Source: a virus. Taken from it: DNA of 20,850 nucleotides. The notes beneath the pieces were generated by a model. It worked only from the letters and a program-made list of their open reading frames with translations, was not told the origin of the DNA and did no database searches. A program made the position numbers and the translations under genes. Every line of letters starts with the position of its first letter. Position 1 is the first letter of the stretch. This document shows, piece by piece, positions 15,056-19,985 of the stretch. The stretch lies in IMG/VR virus record IMGVR_UViG_3300020020_000176, positions 1-20,850 of that record; one strand, written 5' to 3'.

Positions 15056-16079
15056 TAGCTACGTCTATCGTAGACCGTATAGAAGGCCCCCTCCACGGGG
15101 GCTGATTCTCCCTGTTGACAATGCGACCACTCTGGTTGCAGGGACTCCGACTGTTACATTTTCGACTCCAGCAGCGACAAGAGTGGCTGGAGTTTCGACC
15201 GCAGTAACGGGGACTCTTGTAGTTACAATTACCAATCCTGCTGTGACTAGGCTGGCCACGATCACTAGGGTGACAGGCACGCTGACGGCGACGATTACAG
15301 CAGGGGCGGTTACTACAGTGCCAGGGAACAGCACAAGAGTTGCAGGGACTCCGACAGTTATAGTCACAGCTCCTTCTCTCACTACAATTCCAGGTGGAGT
15401 GACGAGGGTTGCCAATCCCCCTACGATGATTCTCACTGCTCCTTCAGTAGTGAGATTGGCGACGATTTCACTCCTTCAGGGAGCTGGATTGGTGACATTC
15501 AGTGCTCCAACAGCGGTAAGGACGGCTGCTGTTACGAGGACCGCTGGAGCACCTACATTGGTGATCAGTGCCCCAACCCAAGCGGTTAACACAGGGGGAG
15601 GGAATCAGGACATTGAGGCTGGGGCTCCCTTTGTGACCTTTACAGTAGGGGCAGTGACTACGACAGCGGTAAGGACCGCAGTGGCAGGGGCACCTACCAT
15701 TACCTTCACCAATCCGGCTTTGGTGAGACTAGCAGCGGTGACGAGGGTTCAGAATGCTCCTACAGTGACGTTCAGTGCTCCAGCAATTGTGACCGTGCCG
15801 ACAGCGGTAAGATCAGCAGGGACTCCAGTGGTGACGTTTACCAACTTGGGGAGTGTGAGGACGACTGCAAAGACTCTGCTTCAGGGGGCAAATACGATTG
15901 TGTTCAGTGCCCCTGCTGCAACCAAATCGACCACGACTACAGTGCTCACAGGCAGTCAGACAGTTGTTTTTTCAACAGGTGCAGGGTTGACTGTGGTTGG
16001 AGGAGATCAGATCCCTCAGCTTCATGTGGGAAGATATCGGTATCGGTATAGTTATGGAATGGTGACTAAGGATGACTAG
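15048..16079 (+). CDS. Tandem-repeat beta protein, 343 aa
   Basis: No ATG fits near the frame start. A TTG at 15048, inside the end of the previous gene, is preceded by GAGGAA, and it gives ANSYVYRRPYRRPPPRG as the N-terminus. Residues 28-316 are about 13 tandem repeats of 22-23 residues with the pattern G-x-P-T-V-x-F-S-x-P-A-x-x-R. The repeats are Thr/Val/Ala-rich and lack charged residues apart from periodic Arg. A Gly-Gly-Gly insertion at 183-185 interrupts the array. The ends are Arg/Tyr/Pro-rich, and the C-terminal part reads HVGRYRYRYSYGMV. The repeat length suits a beta-solenoid or a string of small strands, as in fibre shafts. Its stop overlaps the next gene. Function unknown. Confidence 0.78.
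   Translation: MANSYVYRRPYRRPPPRGLILPVDNATTLVAGTPTVTFSTPAATRVAGVSTAVTGTLVVTITNPAVTRLATITRVTGTLTATITAGAVTTVPGNSTRVAGTPTVIVTAPSLTTIPGGVTRVANPPTMILTAPSVVRLATISLLQGAGLVTFSAPTAVRTAAVTRTAGAPTLVISAPTQAVNTGGGNQDIEAGAPFVTFTVGAVTTTAVRTAVAGAPTITFTNPALVRLAAVTRVQNAPTVTFSAPAIVTVPTAVRSAGTPVVTFTNLGSVRTTAKTLLQGANTIVFSAPAATKSTTTTVLTGSQTVVFSTGAGLTVVGGDQIPQLHVGRYRYRYSYGMVTKDD
15129..15995 (+). repeat. Protein-level tandem repeat array (about 13 units of about 66-69 nt)
   Basis: The coding repeats are well diverged at DNA level, but conserved in amino acid pattern (VAGTPTVTFSTPAATR-type). Examples are units at residues 28-50, 98-120, 189-209, 233-250 and 300-318. Divergence of codons between units suggests an old array held by selection on the protein, not a recent slippage product. 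Confidence 0.8.
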
Positions 16080-16407
16080 ACATTATGTGTTGACGTTGAA
16101 TGGGGCGGCACAGCAGCTTTCGAGTGCGCTGGGAGGGGATGAGGACAGGCAGCTCTCAGCGGTCTGGTTGAGCCCGAGAGGGAGCAATGCGAACCTGATC
16201 TTCATCGGTGGGAGTGCTACGTTGACCAGCACGAACTATGGAGTGAGGCTGGAGATTCCAGTGAGTAGCGTTCCTCAGGCACCTTTCAATCCGGGGGAGT
16301 TTGCGGGAGGGAGTCTGGAGAGGTTCAGGAGCCCGATCAAGATGGGGAATTTCTGGGTGCTCGGGACGAATGGAGAGTTTTTACATATTCTCGCGGTGGA
16401 TTACTAA
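16072..16407 (+). CDS. Small virion-type protein, 111 aa
   Basis: ATG at 16072 overlaps the stop of the repeat protein by 8 nt. The sequence begins MTRHYVLTLNGAAQQLSSAL and includes DRQLSAVWLSPRGSNANLIFIGG and a C-terminal FWVLGTNGEFLHILAVDY. This looks like a small beta-barrel found in phage particles (a head or tail surface protein), with Thr/Ser/Gly strands and no cysteine. Function is inferred from context. Its stop overlaps the next start as TAATG. Confidence 0.72.
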   Translation: MTRHYVLTLNGAAQQLSSALGGDEDRQLSAVWLSPRGSNANLIFIGGSATLTSTNYGVRLEIPVSSVPQAPFNPGEFAGGSLERFRSPIKMGNFWVLGTNGEFLHILAVDY

Positions 16408-16730
16408 TGCCTTTATATGATTTCAGGTGCGATGCTTGTGCTACCGAGTTTGAACATTTTTCAACTGTTGCTGCTAGGAATAGCGTTCGTTGTAAGGGTT
16501 GTGGAGGATCTGTTGAGAGACTATACAAACCAAGTGCTGTTGTCAGTGATAGTATTCCTGGCGGGTTGGTTGTGGATCACGTTCTAACCAATCCTGATGG
16601 GAGTCCAGCAAAGGTCTATAGCAAGAGTGAACTGAAGAGGAGAATGGCTCAGATGGGGTATGAGAACCACGTAGAGCACAAGCCTGAGAAGGGCTCAGAC
16701 AAAAGTAAACATACGAGTAGGTGGTTTTAG
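16407..16730 (+). CDS. FmdB-like zinc ribbon protein, 107 aa
   Basis: ATG overlaps the previous TAA as TAATG. The N-terminus MPLYDFRCDACATEFEHF followed by VRCKGCGGSVERLY is the FmdB-type zinc ribbon (CxxC at 8/11 and 29/32). The rest has a DHVLTNPDGSPAKVYSKSEL segment often seen in phage versions, then a basic C-terminus. FmdB-type ribbons are found as putative regulators in bacteria; the phage form has no established role. It is the last rightward gene before the leftward tRNA island; the stops of the two converging genes are 5 nt apart with no terminator between them. Confidence 0.9.
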   Translation: MPLYDFRCDACATEFEHFSTVAARNSVRCKGCGGSVERLYKPSAVVSDSIPGGLVVDHVLTNPDGSPAKVYSKSELKRRMAQMGYENHVEHKPEKGSDKSKHTSRWF

Positions 16731-16735
16731 GGCTT

Positions 16736-16972
16736 TTAGTCGGTTTGCTTGAGAGGGCTTATCCACTGCTGGCCGAACTTTGAGCCTTTCATGCGCTTGT
16801 GCTCACTCTTGGCATTGACAGAGAAGTTGGGCTTGATCCACCAGCTTTCGGCAGGTTTATTGGCCTCCTCTCGATAGCGTTCAGGCACCTTGGTGCTCTG
16901 AGCCTTAAAGCGATCGATATTGGCACGCTGACGCTTGGTGAGGGCCTTGTTGTCGATTTGAGGTTTACGCAC
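16736..16972 (-). CDS. Small basic protein, 78 aa, at the end of the tRNA unit
   Basis: The frame is open back to 17053, but that part lies inside the tRNA-Trp gene, so a start must lie after 17019. Candidates are GTG 16972-16970 (chosen) and TTG 16993-16991. Neither has a good ribosome binding site, so the start is uncertain. The product is basic and hydrophilic (KPQIDNKALTKRQRANIDRF, then RYREEANKPAESWWIKPNF and KRMKGSKFGQQWISP). Tryptophans at the WW and QW positions are notable. No family recognised. Codon order looks real, and the gene follows the tRNAs directly on the same strand. Confidence 0.55.
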   Translation of the reverse strand: MRKPQIDNKALTKRQRANIDRFKAQSTKVPERYREEANKPAESWWIKPNFSVNAKSEHKRMKGSKFGQQWISPLKQTD

Positions 16973-17001
16973 TTTGTTTACGCATTTCAGCAATTTGAAG
17001 T

Positions 17002-17018
17002 GTTCATTAATAATGAAC
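17002..17018. repeat. Perfect inverted repeat abutting the tRNA-Trp 3' end
   Basis: GTTCATTA (17002-17009) and TAATGAAC (17011-17018) are perfect inverted copies around one base. The right arm ends at the base next to the CCA end of tRNA-Trp. As RNA it would have only a tiny loop, so it is better seen as a DNA-binding palindrome, a site-specific recombination core, or a 3' trailer signal. No function can be fixed. Confidence 0.75.
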
Positions 17019-17093
17019 TGGCGAAGGAGCAAGGATTCGAACCCTGATTGCAAGATTTTGGAGATCCGCCGATTGCCTTTATCTTACTCCCTC
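17019..17093 (-). tRNA. tRNA-Trp (anticodon CCA)
   Basis: The acceptor GAGGGAG pairs with CTCCTTC (one G-U), followed by G and an encoded CCA. The anticodon loop CTCCAAA gives anticodon CCA, the Trp codon UGG. The T-arm is CAGGG TTCGAAT CCTTG (one G-U). The D-stem has 3 good pairs with one A-G mismatch, and the anticodon stem has one C-U mismatch and one G-U pair, so the gene is somewhat degenerate yet complete. Total length 75 nt including CCA. It lies 6 nt after tRNA-Pro. Confidence 0.88.
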
Positions 17094-17099
17094 ACAAAT

Positions 17100-17174
17100 T
17101 GGTGGAGAATGAAAGGTTTGAACTCCCGATCCTTCGCTCCCAAAGCGAATGCCTTACCGCTCGGCTAATTCTCC
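17100..17174 (-). tRNA. tRNA-Pro (anticodon TGG)
   Basis: The acceptor GGAGAAT/ATTCTCC is perfect, followed by A and an encoded CCA. The D-arm is GCC..GGC, and the anticodon stem TTCGC/GCGAA is perfect, around loop TTTGGGA. Anticodon TGG reads CCA and, with modification, other proline codons. The T-arm GGGAG TTCAAAC CTTTC has two G-U pairs. Length 75 nt including CCA. It sits between tRNA-Asn and tRNA-Trp in the leftward unit. Confidence 0.93.
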
Positions 17175-17227
17175 AAAAACTTTGGGCAGATAGGAGCGAC
17201 CTACAGGGAGCCTCACCTTTGATGCTT

Positions 17228-17268
17228 ATGGGGCACTGTATCGTCATACAGTCGATCTCGACACCCAT
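17228..17268 (-). other. Structured intergenic element between tRNA-Pro and tRNA-Asn
   Basis: Positions 17228-17232 (ATGGG) can pair with 17264-17268 (CCCAT). Inside is a perfect 7-bp hairpin, ACTGTAT (17235-17241) with ATACAGT (17246-17252), and an alternative 5-bp hairpin, GTCGA (17251-17255) with TCGAC (17258-17262). It has no usable anticodon loop and no T-arm, so it is not a tRNA. It could be a small RNA, a processing signal in the tRNA precursor, or a degenerate tRNA remnant. No other gene is visible in 17175-17310. Confidence 0.35.
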
Positions 17269-17310
17269 CAATTCTACGGGCCTCTCTCCCCTTGCTGCCT
17301 AAACTCAAAA

Positions 17311-17385
17311 TGGCTGTGAGAGCTGGGATCGAACCAGCGACTACATGATTAACAGTCATGCGCTCTACCGCTGAGCTATCTCACA
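17311..17385 (-). tRNA. tRNA-Asn (anticodon GTT)
   Basis: The acceptor TGTGAGA pairs with TCTCACA over 7 bp, followed by G and an encoded CCA. The D-arm is GCTC..GAGC, the anticodon stem CATGA/TCATG surrounds loop CTGTTAA (anticodon GTT), and the T-arm is GCTGG TTCGATC CCAGC, perfect. Length 75 nt. The 5' end lies at the end of a T-run that follows a GC-rich hairpin (see the terminator candidate), so the gene begins where a terminator would end. Confidence 0.94.
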
Positions 17386-17429
17386 AAAAACGCGGGGGGA
17401 AAGTTCTAGTAGTAGGCTCTCCTCCCCGC
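17385..17429 (-). terminator. Terminator-like hairpin between tRNA-Thr and tRNA-Asn (leftward)
   Basis: Read leftward, GCGGGG (17429-17424) pairs with CCCCGC (17397-17392), GGA (17422-17420) pairs with TCC (17400-17398), and one base is bulged, around a 19-nt loop. One G and then six T (17390-17385) follow, the layout of a rho-independent terminator. The T-run runs into the first base of tRNA-Asn. It could set the amount of downstream tRNAs relative to tRNA-Thr or help 5' processing. The remaining gap up to 17517 holds no gene I can support. Confidence 0.5.
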
Positions 17430-17517
17430 TATCCCCTTGAGGCTATCCATCAGAGCTACTATGAAGGACCGCTCTCCAAGCTTAGCAATGGCTTTGTTTA
17501 GGGGAATCTCAAAATTA

Positions 17518-17593
17518 TGGAGCCACCTGAGGGGATCGAACCCCCGACCGGCTGATTACAAATCAGCAGCTCTGCCTGCTGAGCTAAAGTGGC
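17518..17593 (-). tRNA. tRNA-Thr (anticodon TGT)
   Basis: The acceptor GCCACTT pairs with AGGTGGC (one U-G), followed by T and an encoded CCA. The D-arm is GCTC..GAGC; the anticodon stem GCTGA/TCAGC is perfect around loop TTTGTAA, giving anticodon TGT (reads ACA). The T-arm is GGGGG TTCGATC CCCTC. Length 76 nt. It is the first gene of the leftward tRNA unit, about 18 nt after the expected transcription start. Confidence 0.95.
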
Positions 17594-17597
17594 CCTG

Positions 17598-17625
17598 TTG
17601 ACAAACCTAATGCAAAGACTATACC
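17598..17625 (+). promoter_or_regulatory. Sigma70-type promoter for the capsid gene
   Basis: A perfect -35 TTGACA (17598-17603) is followed after 16 nt by TATACC (17620-17625), a 4/6 match to the -10 hexamer. It points right, toward the major capsid gene, which begins 168 nt further on. It is the best-matching promoter I found in the window. The -10 overlaps the leftward tRNA promoter. Confidence 0.55.
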
Positions 17626-17626
17626 A
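17618..17626 (-). promoter_or_regulatory. Extended -10 promoter for the leftward tRNA unit
   Basis: On the minus strand the bases read TGG then TATAGT (17623-17618), an extended -10 (TGnTATAAT-type, 5/6 in the hexamer). No good -35 lies at the right distance (CAACGT-like at best), as expected for an extended -10 element. A start about 7 nt on would leave a leader of about 18 nt before tRNA-Thr. Confidence 0.45.
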
Positions 17627-17642
17627 TTTTAGTCACGGGCAC

Positions 17643-17792
17643 GTTGATTCGCCCGATACCCGATTCAACACCTTCAACGACTCACTGATTCGCAACCCAG
17701 CGATACGGGTTCAGGCAGAGCGGAAGCAAATACGCTGAACCAAAAACAGCCCCCGAAGTGTATTCGGAGGCATTTCTAGTGAGGAAATTTCA
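17643..17792 (+). promoter_or_regulatory. Structured 5' leader of the capsid mRNA
   Basis: No gene is present here. Three hairpins can form: GTTGA-t-TCG (17643-17651) with CGA-t-TCAAC (17661-17669); GGTTCAG (17708-17714) with CTGAACC (17735-17741); and a 9-bp stem with a single C-A mismatch (17749-17757 with 17763-17771) and a 5-nt loop. The last ends about 12 nt before GAGGA (17781-17785), the ribosome binding site of the capsid gene. Such leaders usually stabilise abundant mRNAs or shield the 5' end; regulation is possible too. Confidence 0.5.
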
Positions 17793-18728
17793 ATGGCACT
17801 AACGATTTCACAGATCGTTGCCTCCAGCTATAACGCTGTTGTAGCAGAGCGCAAAAAGCCTGCCAATCAGTGGGAAGAGTCAGCCATGATCCGCGAGATG
17901 AAGCGGCAAGGTATGGTTGAGTCTATTCCCGGTGGTCCTCAGATTGAGGCACCGCTCGACTATCGCCGGAATCCAGGCGCGGAATTCAACCTGCTTGACC
18001 TTGATCCATTGGTCATGGGCAAGACAGACGTTGTGACTGCCGCGATCTACGACCCCGCTCAGGTGTCGATTCCGGTTGTGTGGTCTAAGGCAGACGAGAG
18101 CAAGAACCCTACAGAGAACCAGAAGATCAACTTTGTCAGTAATTTGCTGACAAACGCTCTGGCCTCTCACGATGACCTTTTCGAGCAGAACATCTTTGCG
18201 GTAAGCAATGCTGCATTTTTGGGCCTCCAGACTCAGATTCCTGATTCCGGTCAGGGCACAGTTGGAGGGATCAATGCTGCGGTGGAGCTGTGGTGGAGGC
18301 ATTTTACCGGCACCTATGCTGCGGCAGGCACAGACCTGATCGCGAAGATGGCGATTGCGTTCAACACGGCCCAGAAGGGAACAGGCGGGCAGGGGCCTTC
18401 TCTGATTGTTTCGGATGCCGAGACACAGGGGACATTTGAAGGCACACAGCAGCCCCTTCAGCGGTGGGTTGACTCTCAGGATTTGAAGGCTGGGTTTAAG
18501 ACTCTGGCTTACAAGTCTGCACGATACATCTATTCGCAGTTCGGCAACAATCGAATCTACTTCCTCTCCAACAAGGGTGTTGGGCTGAAGTATTTCGAAG
18601 GGGCCATGAGGCAGAAGGGTGATACTCAGGAGATCAACAATGCTCAGGGTTATCGCTTCTTCATTCATTCGATGGCACAGTTGATTGTGACCATGAAGTC
18701 TCGGAATGCGATTCTGACAGAAGTCTAA
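17793..18728 (+). CDS. Major capsid protein (probable HK97 fold), 311 aa
   Basis: It builds the head shell. ATG at 17793 with GAGGA 7 nt upstream. The order of features fits the HK97-fold capsid proteins of podo- and siphoviruses: a charged helical N-arm (residues 1-45), an E-loop-like region (about 50-100, with PLDYRRNPGAEFNLLDLDP), a long spine-type helix around 110-135, and the segment QTQIPDSGQGTVGGINAAVELWWRHF (in pieces at 145-170), whose GTVGGI...WWR pattern is typical of a large capsid group. The C-terminal part has P-domain-like strands (KSARYIYSQFGNNRIYFLS, FIHSMAQLIVTM). Length is normal. Its own promoter, leader and terminator fit a highly expressed gene. Scaffold lies far upstream. 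Confidence 0.93.
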   Translation: MALTISQIVASSYNAVVAERKKPANQWEESAMIREMKRQGMVESIPGGPQIEAPLDYRRNPGAEFNLLDLDPLVMGKTDVVTAAIYDPAQVSIPVVWSKADESKNPTENQKINFVSNLLTNALASHDDLFEQNIFAVSNAAFLGLQTQIPDSGQGTVGGINAAVELWWRHFTGTYAAAGTDLIAKMAIAFNTAQKGTGGQGPSLIVSDAETQGTFEGTQQPLQRWVDSQDLKAGFKTLAYKSARYIYSQFGNNRIYFLSNKGVGLKYFEGAMRQKGDTQEINNAQGYRFFIHSMAQLIVTMKSRNAILTEV

Positions 18729-18733
18729 TAGCG

Positions 18734-18762
18734 AGGGGGGTCTTTGGCCTCCCTTCTATTTT
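18734..18762 (+). terminator. Hairpin terminator after the capsid gene
   Basis: AGGGGGG (18734-18740) pairs with CCTCCCT (18748-18754) around a 7-nt loop, with one G-U pair, then a T-rich tail (TTCTATTTTC). It starts 5 nt after the capsid stop. The tail is interrupted by C and A, so termination may be partial, letting some transcription reach the cement gene. Confidence 0.6.
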
Positions 18763-18796
18763 CTGGAATATTTACTTTAGGTAAGAGGACAATAAA

Positions 18797-19252
18797 ATGG
18801 CACAGCTTACAGGACTCGGGGGAGCATATGAAGCTGGTAACTCCGAAGATCGGACTACCACTGCAAAGGCCCAGCTCGGGGCTCTAGCCTATGACAAATT
18901 GGGTAATGAATACCGATATGTCAAGGCCGGAGCAGCAATTGCTGCGGGGGATGCTGTCAGGTTTCAGGGCTCGGCTCTGGGATTTGACGATGTTAGGCCT
19001 ACATCAGCAACATTGCAGACGGTTGTTGGTGTTGCGCTCACAGCTTTTGCTTCAGGCGAATTCGGGTTCGTTCTGAGGCGAGGAATTGGAAGTGTGAAGA
19101 CCACAGGATCGGTTGCAGCGAATATCGGGTTGGCGTCGAGTGGCACAGCAGGCACACTGGCAACCACAGCAGCGACAGATACAGCGGATCTTGCTGCGAC
19201 TGTGTTGGTCAGTGCAGCGTCACCGCAGGTTTGTTATATTCAGGGCATCTAA
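18797..19252 (+). CDS. Capsid cement/decoration-type protein, 151 aa
   Basis: ATG at 18797 with AGAGGA upstream. It follows the capsid gene directly and precedes a strong terminator, the typical place for the head decoration protein. The sequence is beta-rich and Ala/Gly/Thr-rich: EYRYVKAGAAIAAGDAVRFQ, TVVGVALTAFASGEFGFVLRR, then SGTAGTLATTAATDT and a final SAASPQVCYIQGI. The AIAAGDAV and GVALTAF strands resemble the small beta-barrel capsid-stabilising proteins (DUF2190-like), by memory and not verified. N-terminal residues 1-25 are polar and flexible, as in cement proteins that reach over the shell. Confidence 0.78.
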   Translation: MAQLTGLGGAYEAGNSEDRTTTAKAQLGALAYDKLGNEYRYVKAGAAIAAGDAVRFQGSALGFDDVRPTSATLQTVVGVALTAFASGEFGFVLRRGIGSVKTTGSVAANIGLASSGTAGTLATTAATDTADLAATVLVSAASPQVCYIQGI

Positions 19253-19275
19253 CAGCTCTGGAGAGAGACGGATGG

Positions 19276-19314
19276 GCGTCTGGATATACTAGTCTATGTC
19301 CAGGCGCTCTTTTT
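19276..19314 (+). terminator. Strong rho-independent terminator after the cement gene
   Basis: GCGTCTGGA (19276-19284) pairs with TCCAGGCGC (19299-19307), nine pairs with one T-G, extended by ATA/TAT. The stem is followed by TCTTTTTG. This is the clearest terminator in the window. It separates the high-expression capsid/cement pair from the lower-copy genes that follow. The rest of 19315-19399 is leader sequence, with a weak TTGGG/CCCAA hairpin (near 19352-19372). Confidence 0.85.
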
Positions 19315-19399
19315 GTTAGAGCACAGGATTCGGTTAGTAAGTCACACAGAAGTTGGGAGTCCAAAATCCCCAATTTCATCTCCATCATAGGAGTCAGTA

Positions 19400-19972
19400 A
19401 TGGAACAACCAGAAGTGCCCAATATCAAGGTCAGGGATTTGGAAGCGGAAATTTTGCAGGGTGAACCGGAAGATCAGCTCATTGGGAAAGAGCCAGAGCA
19501 GCAGGTTTTGGATGACAAGCAGATTCAGGCTATGCATACCAAGGCTTTGGTTGATGTGGCTACAGCGGTCAAGTTGCTGGTGGAGCAGCAGGGGGCCACT
19601 CGTCAGCTCACGATGAATGAGATCAAGCCAGTGACACCGTGGAATCCTGAAGGGAAGAGGGATAGGATCAAGCTGAAGCAGGAAGTGTTTCAGCATGGGT
19701 ATTATCTCAATCCGATCATGATGACCGAAGCCACGATTGATCTTTTCAATCAGATCAAACCGGGCAGGTATTTTGGCAGGAAGATCGAGGTTCAGAGGCT
19801 CAATAACGGGGAGCTGAATATCACTTGGAGCAATGCCAAGTTGCAGGACCGGATTGAGATGTATATGAAGTTCCCTCACATTGATGACATTTTGAAGTAT
19901 TGCATCGAGGAGAGAAAGCAGAAGGAAGCTGCTAAGAGACGAGGGGATTTCAGCGAGGACGAAGCTGTTTAG
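19400..19972 (+). CDS. Unidentified phage head-module protein, 190 aa
   Basis: ATG at 19400 with AGGAG about 6 nt upstream. The N-terminal third is acidic (residues 1-45: VRDLEAEILQGEPEDQLIGK, then EQQVLDD) with helices; the middle has a run of strands (EIKPVTPWNPEGKRDRIKLKQ), and the C-terminal third includes GRYFGRKIEVQRLNNGELNI, suggesting a small beta domain, then a charged helix (IEERKQKEAAKRRGDFSEDE). No family recognised. Position between cement and adaptor suggests a head or head-tail role. Function unknown. Confidence 0.72.
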   Translation: MEQPEVPNIKVRDLEAEILQGEPEDQLIGKEPEQQVLDDKQIQAMHTKALVDVATAVKLLVEQQGATRQLTMNEIKPVTPWNPEGKRDRIKLKQEVFQHGYYLNPIMMTEATIDLFNQIKPGRYFGRKIEVQRLNNGELNITWSNAKLQDRIEMYMKFPHIDDILKYCIEERKQKEAAKRRGDFSEDEAV

Positions 19973-19985
19973 TTAGGAGAGAGCC

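Noticed and set aside
17228-17268. Sixth tRNA in the island
   Set aside because: No 7-nt anticodon loop with T33, no T-arm and no encoded CCA; only generic hairpins.
16407-17793. Integration (att/int) module at the tRNA island
   Set aside because: No integrase or excisionase gene is in the window, and the tRNAs are complete; the palindrome alone is not enough.
17880-18668. 262-codon open frame antisense to the capsid gene
   Set aside because: It mirrors the codon bias of the capsid gene, has no ribosome binding site, and yields a cysteine-rich sequence without recognisable domains.
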